This document shows positions 28,159 through 35,798 of a stretch of 39,048 nucleotides of DNA, piece after piece; the stretch's first letter is position 1; each line of letters begins with the position of its first letter. The stretch covers positions 1-39,048 of the forward strand of contig CAZCDB010000006.1 of assembly GCA_964497635.1 (NCBI GenBank), given 5' to 3'. The stretch comes from CAMDWQ01 sp964497635. Its GTDB lineage: Bacteria > Omnitrophota > Gorgyraeia > 2-02-FULL-51-18. The notes beneath the pieces were generated by a model. It had not been told where the DNA came from. It saw nothing but the letters and a program-made list of their open reading frames with translations, and searched no databases. The translations under genes were made by a program, and so were the position numbers.

Positions 28159-28876
28159 GCTTGATTTGATGCGTCAAGCGGGTCGCATTGTCTCAGGCCT
28201 ATTAAAGCAGATGGCTCAGGAGGCTAAGGCAGGGGTTAGGACTCTCGATCTAGATCGAATCGCAGAACATTTTATCAGGTCTCATGGCGGTGAGCCTGCG
28301 TTTAAAGGTTATTACGGATTTCCATCATCCATTTGTGCCTCGGTGAATGAGGAAGTGGTCCACGGGATCCCTGGGAATCGAGTTCTTGTGGACGGAGATA
28401 TTATCGGGGTTGATGTCGGCGTCATCTATAAAGGTTTTTTTTCGGATGCTGCAAGAACTTTTGCCATCGGAAAAGTGGATGAGGCTAGTCGCAAGTTGAT
28501 TGACGTGACCCGCGAAGCAATGAACCAGGGAATTAAGCAGGCGATTGTAGGAAATCGAGTTTCAGATATTTCTTGGGCGGTTCAGTCGTATGCGGAAAGT
28601 CATGGTCTTTCTGTGGTGCGTCAGTATGTCGGGCATGGAATCGGGCGTCACTTGCATGAAGACCCTCAGGTGCCAAATTATGGCAAGCCGGGACAGGGGG
28701 CCAAGCTCGTTGAGGGGATGGCTCTGGCCATTGAGCCGATGTTAAATCTGGGAAGTGCCGAAGTTGAGCTCTTAAAAGATGGCTGGACGGTTGTCACAAA
28801 AGATGGTAAAAGATCAGGACATTTCGAACAGACAGTTTTTGTGGGGAAGGGGTATCCGGAGGTCGTAACGGAGTAA
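28127..28876 (+). CDS. map: Methionine aminopeptidase, type I
   Basis: MAP removes the initiator methionine from new proteins. The frame is open from 28094. I chose TTG 28127, which follows AGAAGAGG and gives 249 aa beginning near the usual family start (KTSAELDLMRQAGRIV); the spacing is tight, so this is uncertain, and ATG 28169 is the other option. The metal ligands are visible: two aspartates in GVDVGVIYKGFFSDAART, the histidine in GHGIGRHLHEDP, and glutamates in AIEPML and HFEQTV. With this start the gene overlaps adk by 32 nt. Confidence 0.93.
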   Translation: MSGIEYKTSAELDLMRQAGRIVSGLLKQMAQEAKAGVRTLDLDRIAEHFIRSHGGEPAFKGYYGFPSSICASVNEEVVHGIPGNRVLVDGDIIGVDVGVIYKGFFSDAARTFAIGKVDEASRKLIDVTREAMNQGIKQAIVGNRVSDISWAVQSYAESHGLSVVRQYVGHGIGRHLHEDPQVPNYGKPGQGAKLVEGMALAIEPMLNLGSAEVELLKDGWTVVTKDGKRSGHFEQTVFVGKGYPEVVTE

Positions 28877-28882
28877 AGGGCA

Positions 28883-29101
28883 ATGGCAAAAGAAGAAGCG
28901 ATACAAGTAGAAGGTGTGGTAGTCGAGGCGCTTCCTAATGCCATGTTTCGGGTAACTCTTGAAAATCAACACTTGGTGTTGGCGCATGTATCGGGTAAAA
29001 TGCGCATGAATTTTATTCGTATTCTTCCCGGGGACAAGGTGATGTTGGAATTGTCACCCTATGATTTGACGCGTGGTCGTATTATTTACCGCGTGAAGTA
29101 A
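28883..29101 (+). CDS. infA: Translation initiation factor IF-1
   Basis: IF-1 occupies the ribosomal A site during initiation. The product is 72 aa, one OB fold, exactly typical. It has KEEAIQVEGVVVEALPNAMFRV at the start, then HVSGKMRMNFIRILPGD.V.... and ends DLTRGRIIYRVK. AGGGCA precedes the ATG. It is followed by rpmJ in the usual map-infA-rpmJ-rpsM order. Confidence 0.98.
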   Translation: MAKEEAIQVEGVVVEALPNAMFRVTLENQHLVLAHVSGKMRMNFIRILPGDKVMLELSPYDLTRGRIIYRVK

Positions 29102-29116
29102 TTTTAGGAGAAAAAA

Positions 29117-29230
29117 ATGAAAGTTCGTGCGAGTGTAAAAAGAATTTGTGACAACTGCAAAATTGTGCGCCGCAAAAGAGTGGTGCGCGTGATTTGCTCT
29201 AATCCTAAACATAAACAAAGACAAGGATAA
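29117..29230 (+). CDS. rpmJ: Large ribosomal subunit protein bL36
   Basis: bL36 is the smallest 50S protein and has a zinc site. This 37 aa gene was read directly from the sequence. It starts MKVRASVKRICDNCK and has ligands at C11, C14 and C27 and histidine at about 32, the complete zinc-binding form. AGGAGA lies 7 bp before the ATG. The stop is 8 bp from rpsM. Confidence 0.97.
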   Translation: MKVRASVKRICDNCKIVRRKRVVRVICSNPKHKQRQG

Positions 29231-29238
29231 TACCTGAC

Positions 29239-29655
29239 ATGCCGAGAATTGCCGGGGTCGATCTTCCCAAAGAGAAAAAAATTTACGTCTCTTTAAGTTA
29301 TATCTATGGAATTGGAAGGCACAATTCTTTGGATATCTTAAAACAAGCCCGGATCAGTCCGGATGTTCGCGCCAAGAATTTGACCGATGAAGAGGCGTCA
29401 AGAATTGCCGCGATTATTCAAAAAGACTATAAAGTCGAAGGAAATCTTCGTCGCGATTTAGCGCTCAACATCAAGCGCTTGATGGATATCCAATCCTATC
29501 GTGGAAGCCGTCATAAGAAGAGTTTGCCTGTTCGTGGTCAGAGAACGCGTACCAATGCGAGAACTCGTAAAGGACCCAAGAAAACAATCGGAGCGCAACG
29601 TAAGAAGGAAGCAGCACCCGCCGCTAAACCGGCAGGCGATGCAAAGAAAAAATAA
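29239..29655 (+). CDS. rpsM: Small ribosomal subunit protein uS13
   Basis: uS13 is in the 30S head and contacts P-site tRNA. The product is 138 aa against about 118-125 usual. The core is standard: MPRIAGVDLPKEKK, YIYGIGRH, and SYRGSRHKKSLPVRGQRTRTNARTRKG read as separate short blocks. The C terminus adds about 20 residues, alternating Ala, Pro and Lys. It opens the alpha cluster. Confidence 0.97.
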   Translation: MPRIAGVDLPKEKKIYVSLSYIYGIGRHNSLDILKQARISPDVRAKNLTDEEASRIAAIIQKDYKVEGNLRRDLALNIKRLMDIQSYRGSRHKKSLPVRGQRTRTNARTRKGPKKTIGAQRKKEAAPAAKPAGDAKKK

Positions 29656-29674
29656 ATAGGAGGAAGTAAAGTAA

Positions 29675-30067
29675 GTGGCGAAAGCAAAAAAGTTTAAATC
29701 CAGAAAGAAAGTAGTACGCAATGTCTCCGAGGGCGTGGCGCATATTTTGGCGACGTTCAACAATACACAAGTGACCATCACAGACCGCACTGGAAATGTT
29801 GTTTCTTGGGCTAGCTGTGGTTCATCAGGATTTTCTGGGTCCAAAAAATCAACTCCTTTTGCGGCACAGATTGCTGCTGAGCAGGCTGCTAAAAAATCTT
29901 TAGAGCATGGAATGAAGACCGTGGAAGTGTATGTCAAGGGCCCCGGATCAGGAAGAGAGTCAGCGATCCGTGCGTTGCAGGCGACAGGTCTTTCGATTAG
30001 TTTGATTAAGGATGTGACGCCTATTCCGCATAACGGATGCCGTCCTCCCAAGAGAAGGAGGGTCTAA
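29675..30067 (+). CDS. rpsK: Small ribosomal subunit protein uS11
   Basis: uS11 lies on the 30S platform near the E site. The product is 130 aa, full length, with a GTG start at 29675 and a strong AGGAGGA site. Conserved parts are ATFNNTQVTITDRTGN, GFSGSKKSTPFAAQ, and the C-terminal IPHNGCRPPKRRRV. rpsD starts 2 bp after the stop. Confidence 0.98.
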   Translation: MAKAKKFKSRKKVVRNVSEGVAHILATFNNTQVTITDRTGNVVSWASCGSSGFSGSKKSTPFAAQIAAEQAAKKSLEHGMKTVEVYVKGPGSGRESAIRALQATGLSISLIKDVTPIPHNGCRPPKRRRV

Positions 30068-30069
30068 TT

Positions 30070-30696
30070 ATGGCACGTTATTGCGCATCAGTTTGCCGTT
30101 TGTGTCGTCGTGAACGAGTCAAGCTTTTCTTAAAAGGAACCCGCTGCTACACCCCAAAGTGCGCTGTTGAAAAGCGTGAGTATGTTCCAGGCATGCATGG
30201 ACAGAATCGTCAAAAGTTATCCGACTATGGTATCCAGCTTCGCGAAAAACAAAAAGTGAAGCGCATCTATGGTGTGCTAGAGCGTCAGTTTAAGTTTTAT
30301 TTCAAGAACGCCTCTCGCTCTAAAGGGGTTACCGGTGTGACGCTTTTGCAGATTCTTGAAACACGGCTAGACAATGTTCTTTATCGCATGAGTCTTGCGG
30401 CTTCTCGTGCCGAAGCTCGACAGATTGTCCGTCACGGGCATGTTTGGGTGAATGGTCGCCAGGTAAGCATTCCTTCTTTCCAAGTAAGCGTGGGGGATGT
30501 CATTCAAGGCAAAGGAACCGATAAGCTGACGGAGCGTTTTAAAGTGGTTCTTGAGCAAAATAAAGATCAAAGAAAATCCGAGTGGTTGACTTTGGATCCA
30601 AGCAATTTTAGGGCAACGGTTAAAAAGATGCCTGAGAGATCAGACATCCAGATGCCGATCCAAGAGCAGTTGATCGTCGAATTGTACTCGAAGTAA
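30070..30696 (+). CDS. rpsD: Small ribosomal subunit protein uS4, zinc-type N terminus
   Basis: uS4 starts 30S assembly and, in E. coli, represses the alpha operon. The frame is open upstream, but ATG 30070 (MARYCASVC) is right, with GGAGGGTC before it, giving 208 aa. The N-terminal domain has four cysteines (CASVCRLC and a later C in CYTPKC), the zinc-binding form of S4. The S4 domain RLDNVLYRMSLA and GHVWVNGR is intact. A 185 bp spacer, the longest inside the cluster, separates it from rpoA. Confidence 0.97.
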   Translation: MARYCASVCRLCRRERVKLFLKGTRCYTPKCAVEKREYVPGMHGQNRQKLSDYGIQLREKQKVKRIYGVLERQFKFYFKNASRSKGVTGVTLLQILETRLDNVLYRMSLAASRAEARQIVRHGHVWVNGRQVSIPSFQVSVGDVIQGKGTDKLTERFKVVLEQNKDQRKSEWLTLDPSNFRATVKKMPERSDIQMPIQEQLIVELYSK

Positions 30697-30705
30697 AAAA
30701 TTATC

Positions 30706-30784
30706 TTTTGCCCGTCTGCGTCGTTGCTTCTTCTCGGTATAGTTTTTACTATGCCTCGTCGTCGCGCCTCGCATACGGCCAAAA
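30706..30784. repeat. Palindromic REP/MITE-like element between rpsD and rpoA
   Basis: The ends 30706-30720 and 30770-30784 are inverted repeats matching at 13 of 15 positions. At the centre, 30736-30742 pairs with 30749-30755 over 7 bp (one G-T) around a 6-nt loop. The arms between are CG-rich and pyrimidine-biased and pair poorly. A run of eight T follows at 30791-30798. It has no coding capacity. The layout resembles small non-autonomous palindromic elements; it could also serve as a partial terminator before rpoA. Only one copy is in the window. Confidence 0.65.
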
Positions 30785-30825
30785 TCTAAATTTTTTTTGT
30801 AATTTTATTGTAGGACGTCCGAACT

Positions 30826-30849
30826 GTGACGGGACGAGTGCGTCGTCAC
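30826..30849 (+). promoter_or_regulatory. Hairpin in the rpoA 5' leader
   Basis: GTGACG and ACG at 30826-30836 pair with CGTCGTCAC at 30841-30849 over 9 bp, with a 2-nt bulge and a 4-nt AGTG loop. It lies about 33 bp before the rpoA ATG and short of its AAGGAGAT site, which stays free. It could be a regulatory or RNA-processing site. No T tract follows closely. Confidence 0.5.
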
Positions 30850-30881
30850 GGAAAATAGTAGTATTTTTAAGGAGATAGACC

Positions 30882-31886
30882 ATGGGCATAGCGCTAAGAT
30901 CGTTTGAAATACCCAAAAAACTTGAATGCGATGAAGAATCACTGACAAATTTCTACGGGAAATTTGTTGCAGAGCCTTTTGAAAGAGGTTATGGAGTGAC
31001 CATTGGAAACTCACTGCGTCGCGTGCTCTTGTCCTCCCTGGAAGGAACCGCTGTTACCTCCATCAAGATCGATGGTGTTTCGCATGAATTTGGAACACTT
31101 CCCGGCGTTGTTGAAGATGTTACCGAGATCATTTTGAATGTGAAGAATTTAGTGTTGCGTTCCCATAGCCGCTCCCCTAAAACTTTGCGTCTTGAGGTAA
31201 GTGAAAAGGGAAGCATCACAGCAAAAGATATCATTACCGATGAGACCATTGAGGTGGTAAATCCCGATCTTCACATTGCCACACTGACCAAAAATGTTTC
31301 CTTCCACATGGAATTTGAAGTTCAAAAAGGTCGTGGTTATGTTCCTGCCGATCGAAACAAGAAAGAGGGGCAGGCGGTCGGGGTAATTGCGATTGACTCT
31401 ATTTTTACCCCTGTCAAACGAGTTAACTTTCATGTGGAAGATACTCGTGTCGGTCAGATGACCGATTATGACAAGCTCATCATGGAAGTGTGGACCAACG
31501 GCAGTGTTAGCCCTAAAGATGCGATGCTGTTTGCGTCAAACATTTTCCAAAGACATTTGGATGTGTTTGTTAATTTTGGCAAGCTTCCGGAAGAGGAAAC
31601 AGCAATGGATTCTTCCGACAATAAAGAGAGCGAATTTTACAAGAGACTTTCCCAGCCTGTATCTGAGATGGAGCTTTCTGTGCGCAGCGCCAATTGCTTG
31701 CGTGAAGCTCATATCAAAACGATTGGAGAGCTGGTCAGTAAGTCCGAAATGGAAATGCTTAAGTATCGCAACTTTGGCAAAAAATCTTTAACAGAGATCA
31801 CCAATATCCTGAAAGAAATGGGTCTTGGTTTTGGAGTGGCCATTGATGCAGAGAAGCTTAAGAAATATAGCGGAGATGCCGAATAA
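30882..31886 (+). CDS. rpoA: DNA-directed RNA polymerase subunit alpha
   Basis: Alpha dimerises to nucleate polymerase assembly, and its C-terminal domain contacts upstream DNA and activators. The product is 334 aa, full length. The N-terminal domain has PFERGYGVTIGNSLRRVLLSS near residues 32-52. The C-terminal domain from about 262 has ELSVRSANCLREA, TIGELV and LKYRNFGKKSLTEI. A strong AAGGAGAT precedes the ATG. It is followed by rplQ with a 1 nt overlap. Confidence 0.99.
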   Translation: MGIALRSFEIPKKLECDEESLTNFYGKFVAEPFERGYGVTIGNSLRRVLLSSLEGTAVTSIKIDGVSHEFGTLPGVVEDVTEIILNVKNLVLRSHSRSPKTLRLEVSEKGSITAKDIITDETIEVVNPDLHIATLTKNVSFHMEFEVQKGRGYVPADRNKKEGQAVGVIAIDSIFTPVKRVNFHVEDTRVGQMTDYDKLIMEVWTNGSVSPKDAMLFASNIFQRHLDVFVNFGKLPEEETAMDSSDNKESEFYKRLSQPVSEMELSVRSANCLREAHIKTIGELVSKSEMEMLKYRNFGKKSLTEITNILKEMGLGFGVAIDAEKLKKYSGDAE

Positions 31887-32452
31887 TGAGACACAATCGC
31901 CGCACCAAACGCTTTGGGCGGAGCCTGGGTGAGCGCCGGGCGATGCTTGAAAATATGGTTTCAAGTCTTTTAGCCCATCAGCAAATTACTACGACCCTGG
32001 CAAAAGCCAAAGAAGCCAAACGTCTGGCGGATCGTGTGATTCATCTGGGGAAAACAGATTCTCTGGCGGCTCGCCGTCAGGTGTTTTCCTACTTGCAGGA
32101 TCATACGCTTACGTCCAAGGTTTTTAAGGATGTCTCTCCTCGTTTTAAGGCTCGTCAAGGGGGATATACGCGCATTCTTCAGCTGTCTCGCCGCAAGGGA
32201 GATGGAGCGCAGTTGGCTCTTCTAGAACTAACGGAAAAGGAAATCAGACTTAAGACGCCGGTAAAGAAGAAAAAGCAGGCTGCCACCGAAGAAGCTCATG
32301 ATCATTCAAAGCATGATCACGATCATGATCATGGTCATGAGACTGAAACTCGGTCTAAATCCAAGCCTGATGCGGGTCCTTCCAAGGGTCAGCCCAAGTC
32401 AGGTTTTATGAAGAATATCGGCAACTTTTTTAGAAAGCAGGGAGGCAGTTAA
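31886..32452 (+). CDS. rplQ: Large ribosomal subunit protein bL17 with His-rich C-terminal tail
   Basis: bL17 is a 50S protein near the tunnel exit. The core (residues 1-125) is standard: MRHNRRTKRFGRSLGERRAM, the TTLAKAKEAKRLAD block, and QGGYTRIL. The product is 188 aa against about 115-130 usual. The tail has a Lys run, then a stretch at 138-151 with seven His alternating with Asp, then a Ser/Lys/Pro linker and a final amphipathic-looking segment FMKNIGNFFRK. The frame runs to a clear stop and terminator with no sign of frameshift. The His/Asp stretch looks able to bind metal. Confidence 0.96.
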   Translation: MRHNRRTKRFGRSLGERRAMLENMVSSLLAHQQITTTLAKAKEAKRLADRVIHLGKTDSLAARRQVFSYLQDHTLTSKVFKDVSPRFKARQGGYTRILQLSRRKGDGAQLALLELTEKEIRLKTPVKKKKQAATEEAHDHSKHDHDHDHGHETETRSKSKPDAGPSKGQPKSGFMKNIGNFFRKQGGS

Positions 32453-32486
32453 GACAGCCTGTTTTTTAAAGTAAATCGGACGGATG

Positions 32487-32521
32487 AAGCCTCTTTTGTT
32501 TACCAACAAAAGAGGCTTTTT
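32487..32521 (+). terminator. Intrinsic terminator of the ribosomal superoperon
   Basis: AAGCCTCTTTTGTT at 32487-32500 pairs perfectly with AACAAAAGAGGCTT at 32505-32518 around a TACC loop, and the strand ends in a run of T at 32517-32521. It follows the rplQ stop by about 35 bp and is the strongest intrinsic terminator in the window. Confidence 0.92.
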
Positions 32522-32529
32522 GCTATAAT
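32500..32529 (+). promoter_or_regulatory. Promoter of the aminotransferase gene (extended -10)
   Basis: TATAAT at 32524-32529 is a perfect -10, preceded by TGC to make the extended form. A weak -35, TTACCA at 32500-32505, is 18 bp upstream and lies inside the loop of the preceding terminator. Transcription would start near 32536. The promoter and terminator therefore overlap. Confidence 0.75.
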
Positions 32530-32561
32530 ACGACCTGTTTTTTAAACCGGGGGCATTGACC

Positions 32562-33755
32562 GTGAGCATACAAGTTCAAAATAATTTTTCTTATAAAATC
32601 GCTAGCCGCATGGCTAAAGTTTCGCCTTCGGCAACACTCAAGCTGACCTCTAAAGCCAAAGAAATGAAAGCCAAAGGTTTTCCTGTCATCAGTTTCGGTG
32701 CGGGAGAGCCTGACTTTGATACCCCTCAAGCCGTGAAGGATGAGGCTATCCGCTGCCTTCAATCTGGATATACAAAATATACACCCACCTCTGGAATTCC
32801 AGAGCTAAGATCAGCCGTCTGCAAAAAGTTTTTAGAGGATCAGGGATTGCAATATACGCCAGAGGAAGTGGTGATTTCTTGCGGAGCTAAGCATTCTCTT
32901 TATAATTTGATTCAGGTTTTGTGCGAGCCGCAGGATGAGGTTCTTATTCCGACGCCTTACTGGGTGAGTTATCCCGAGATGGTTTATCTAGCGGGTGGGA
33001 ATCCTGTTTTTATTCAAACAGTGCAGGAAGAGGGATTTCGCCTGACACCTGAGCGTCTTCGTAAAGCCCTAACCCCCAAGAGCAAAATTTTGTTTTTAAA
33101 TAGCCCGTCCAATCCTACCGGAGGAATTCTGGAGGAGAAGGATTTACGAGCCATCGCCGATATCGTGGTCGAAAAAAATCTGATTTGTATTAGCGATGAG
33201 ATTTATGAATATTATTTGTACAATGGATTGAAACACGTATCTATTGCTTCCTTCAACGAGGAAATTAAAAAGCGCACCTTTGTGGTCAATGGCACTTCCA
33301 AAAGCTACTCGATGACAGGTCTTCGGATCGGTTATTTAGCGGGCGCCGCGGAAGTGGTCAAAAAAATAGGGATCCTTCAGGATCATTCGACCTCCAACCC
33401 CACCTCCATCAGTCAAAAAATGGCGGTGGCAGCCTTGCAGTTACCCAAGAGCTATCGGGAAGAGGTGCGTCAGATTTTTGAAAAGCGCAGTCGGCTCATG
33501 GTGGACTTGGTTTCTAAGGTCAAAGGATTCAAGCCCTTTGTTCCTCAAGGTGCGTTTTATGTTTTCTGTGATATTTCAGGAACAGGGCTTACCTCGGAAG
33601 TTCTTTGTGAAAAACTTCTAGAGGAGATCCATGTGGCCATTATTCCGGGAAAAAGTTTTGGGTCGGACCAGCATGTCCGTTTTAGTTTTGCTTCCAGTGA
33701 GAAAGATATACAAGAAGGCTTGGCGCGTATTACCGCGTGGGCCGCTAAACGATAA
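32562..33755 (+). CDS. Pyridoxal-phosphate class I aminotransferase, aspartate type
   Basis: It probably transfers the amino group between aspartate and 2-oxoglutarate. The fold-type I, subgroup I-gamma pattern is clear: KVSPSATL and SFGAGEPDFDTP near the N terminus, the YTPTSGIPELR block, and the PLP lysine K247 in TSKSYSMTGLRIGYLAG. The start is GTG 32562 with GGGGG 8 bp upstream; TTG 32556 is also open but too close to that site. The length is 397 aa. Substrate range (aspartate, prephenate or others) cannot be settled from sequence by eye. It leads a run with isocitrate dehydrogenase 15 bp behind it. Confidence 0.9.
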   Translation: MSIQVQNNFSYKIASRMAKVSPSATLKLTSKAKEMKAKGFPVISFGAGEPDFDTPQAVKDEAIRCLQSGYTKYTPTSGIPELRSAVCKKFLEDQGLQYTPEEVVISCGAKHSLYNLIQVLCEPQDEVLIPTPYWVSYPEMVYLAGGNPVFIQTVQEEGFRLTPERLRKALTPKSKILFLNSPSNPTGGILEEKDLRAIADIVVEKNLICISDEIYEYYLYNGLKHVSIASFNEEIKKRTFVVNGTSKSYSMTGLRIGYLAGAAEVVKKIGILQDHSTSNPTSISQKMAVAALQLPKSYREEVRQIFEKRSRLMVDLVSKVKGFKPFVPQGAFYVFCDISGTGLTSEVLCEKLLEEIHVAIIPGKSFGSDQHVRFSFASSEKDIQEGLARITAWAAKR

Positions 33756-33770
33756 ACAAGGATAAAAGTG

Positions 33771-34862
33771 ATGTCAAAAAAAATTACATTAATTCCGGGG
33801 GATGGGATAGGGCCTGAGGTTTCGCTTGCCATGCAGCGTTGTGTGGATGCAACCGGTGTTGCGATTGAATGGGAGACGGTGCATGCCGGAACCGATATCA
33901 TGGAGAAGGCAGGGACCCCGCTTCCTCAGAATGTGCTAGATTCCGTCAAAAAAAATAAAGTAGCCATCAAGGGTCCTGTGACGACCCCGGTGGGCTCCGG
34001 ATTTCGCTCGGTGAACGTGGCATTGAGAAAAGAGTTGGATCTTTTTGCTTGTTTGCGGCCTTGCAAGCTTTATTCCGGAGTGAAGAGCCGTTATGAAAAT
34101 ATCGATCTGATCATTGTCCGAGAAAATACAGAAGATCTTTATGCGGGGATAGAGTTTGATGCAAATACGCCGGAGTGCAATGATCTGGTGACAAAGATAA
34201 AGCAGTTAAATCCGAAGGCCATGATGCATCCAAATCCTGCGATCAGCATCAAGCCGATTTCGGAATATGGCACAAAGCGTATTGTCAAATTTGCTTTTGA
34301 AACGGCGATTAAAAATAATCGTAAAAAAGTCACGGCGGTTCACAAAGCTAATATTATGAAATGCTCGGATGGTCTTTTCCTGCGTGTGGCCCGAGAAGTG
34401 GCCAAAGAGTACGAGGGGAAGATACAGTTTGAAGACCGGATCGTGGATAATATGTGCATGCAGTTGGTGCAATATCCCAACGATTATGACGTGCTGGTTC
34501 TTCCGAATCTCTACGGGGATATTCTTTCCGATCTTTGCGCGGGTCTTATCGGCGGACTTGGAATTGCTCCGGGAGCTAACATTGGAGAGGGGATTGCTCT
34601 CTTTGAAGCGACCCATGGCAGCGCTCCAAAATACAAGGGACTCAACAAAGCCAATCCGACAGCGATGATTCTCTCAAGCGTGCTAATGCTCCACCACATC
34701 GGCGAAGCTAGTGCCGCCAATCGCCTGGAAAACGCGGTAGCCCAGGTGCTCAAGGAAGGTAAATCTGTCACCTACGATCTTAAAAAAGACCGTACGGATC
34801 CTACGGCCGTGGGTACCAGTCAGATGGCAGACGCTATTATTAAAGTTCTCCAAAGTAAATAA
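33771..34862 (+). CDS. Isocitrate dehydrogenase, short LeuB-like type, probably NADP-preferring
   Basis: It oxidises isocitrate to 2-oxoglutarate and CO2. The product is 363 aa in the isocitrate/isopropylmalate dehydrogenase family. IPGDGIGPEV is at the N terminus. The isocitrate-specific RSVNVALR (S80, N82) marks it as IDH rather than isopropylmalate dehydrogenase. The metal-binding region VLPNLYGDILSDLCAGL is intact. In the cofactor loop K287-Y288 stands where NADP enzymes such as E. coli Icd have Lys-Tyr and NAD enzymes have Asp-Ile. ATG 33771 is preferred over the adjacent GTG 33768. Neighbours are the aminotransferase and lipA. Confidence 0.93.
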   Translation: MSKKITLIPGDGIGPEVSLAMQRCVDATGVAIEWETVHAGTDIMEKAGTPLPQNVLDSVKKNKVAIKGPVTTPVGSGFRSVNVALRKELDLFACLRPCKLYSGVKSRYENIDLIIVRENTEDLYAGIEFDANTPECNDLVTKIKQLNPKAMMHPNPAISIKPISEYGTKRIVKFAFETAIKNNRKKVTAVHKANIMKCSDGLFLRVAREVAKEYEGKIQFEDRIVDNMCMQLVQYPNDYDVLVLPNLYGDILSDLCAGLIGGLGIAPGANIGEGIALFEATHGSAPKYKGLNKANPTAMILSSVLMLHHIGEASAANRLENAVAQVLKEGKSVTYDLKKDRTDPTAVGTSQMADAIIKVLQSK

Positions 34863-34868
34863 TCGCTC

Positions 34869-35798
34869 ATGTCCCGATTGCTTGAAAAAATAGTCACAAC
34901 CCAAAGAAGGTTGCCTGACTGGCTTCGACGTGATCTTGCCTCAGGCCATCAGGCCCCGCAAACCGATACCCTAATTAAGGATCTGGGTTTGCATACGATC
35001 TGTGAAAGCGGACGCTGCCCCAATCGGAATGAGTGCTACTCCCAAAAGACAGCGACGTTTATGATTATGGGAGATATCTGTACTCGCAGCTGTAAATTTT
35101 GCTCGGTCAGTATCGGGAAGCCTGAAGTGTTGGATGTCGAGGAGCCTCGGCGCGTGGCGGAGGCAACAAGAAAGCTAGGGCTCAAACACGTCGTGGTCAC
35201 TTCCGTGAATCGTGACGATTTGGAGGATGAGGGAGTTTCTCATTTTGTCCAAGTGATTGAAGAGCTCAAAAAAATCACCCCTTTACCTATCATTGAAATT
35301 CTTACCCCTGATTTTAAACGCACTCAGAGACTGGCGGTCCGCAATATTTTACAAGTTGAGCCTGATATTTTTAATCATAACGTAGAAACGGTGCCCAGGC
35401 TTTATCGTGGTGTCCGGCCTCAGGCGGTGTATGAAAAATCCCTCCAGATTTTTCGTGAAATCCGTGCGGTTTCAAGCAGAGTCTTGACCAAGAGTGGGTT
35501 GATGCTGGGGCTAGGGGAGACCCGAGAGGAAGTGTTGCAGGTGTTGCAGGACTTGCGCGACGCGGGTTGTGATATTTTGACACTCGGCCAGTATTTACAG
35601 TCAAGCACTTTGGGTCTTCCAGTGGCCGAGTATATTCATCCGGATAGCTTTGCTCAGTACAAGCAGGAAGCTCAAGAGATGGGTTTTGTTTGGGTGGAGA
35701 GTGCTCCTTATGTCCGCAGTTCTTTTCATGCCAAAGAATCTTTTGAGGCGTTGTCGCGTTCGATTGAAGAAAGAAGATCGCGGCCGGAGCCGACGTGA
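34869..35798 (+). CDS. lipA: Lipoyl synthase
   Basis: LipA is a radical SAM enzyme that adds two sulfur atoms to octanoyl groups on the E2 subunits of 2-oxoacid dehydrogenases and on GcvH. The product is 309 aa. The auxiliary cluster motif CX4CX5C is at C45, C50, C56 and the radical SAM motif CX3CX2C at C71, C75, C78. The C-terminal RSS motif, whose serine binds the auxiliary cluster, is in VRSSFHA. No lipB is nearby. Its stop overlaps the next gene as GTGA. Confidence 0.97.
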   Translation: MSRLLEKIVTTQRRLPDWLRRDLASGHQAPQTDTLIKDLGLHTICESGRCPNRNECYSQKTATFMIMGDICTRSCKFCSVSIGKPEVLDVEEPRRVAEATRKLGLKHVVVTSVNRDDLEDEGVSHFVQVIEELKKITPLPIIEILTPDFKRTQRLAVRNILQVEPDIFNHNVETVPRLYRGVRPQAVYEKSLQIFREIRAVSSRVLTKSGLMLGLGETREEVLQVLQDLRDAGCDILTLGQYLQSSTLGLPVAEYIHPDSFAQYKQEAQEMGFVWVESAPYVRSSFHAKESFEALSRSIEERRSRPEPT

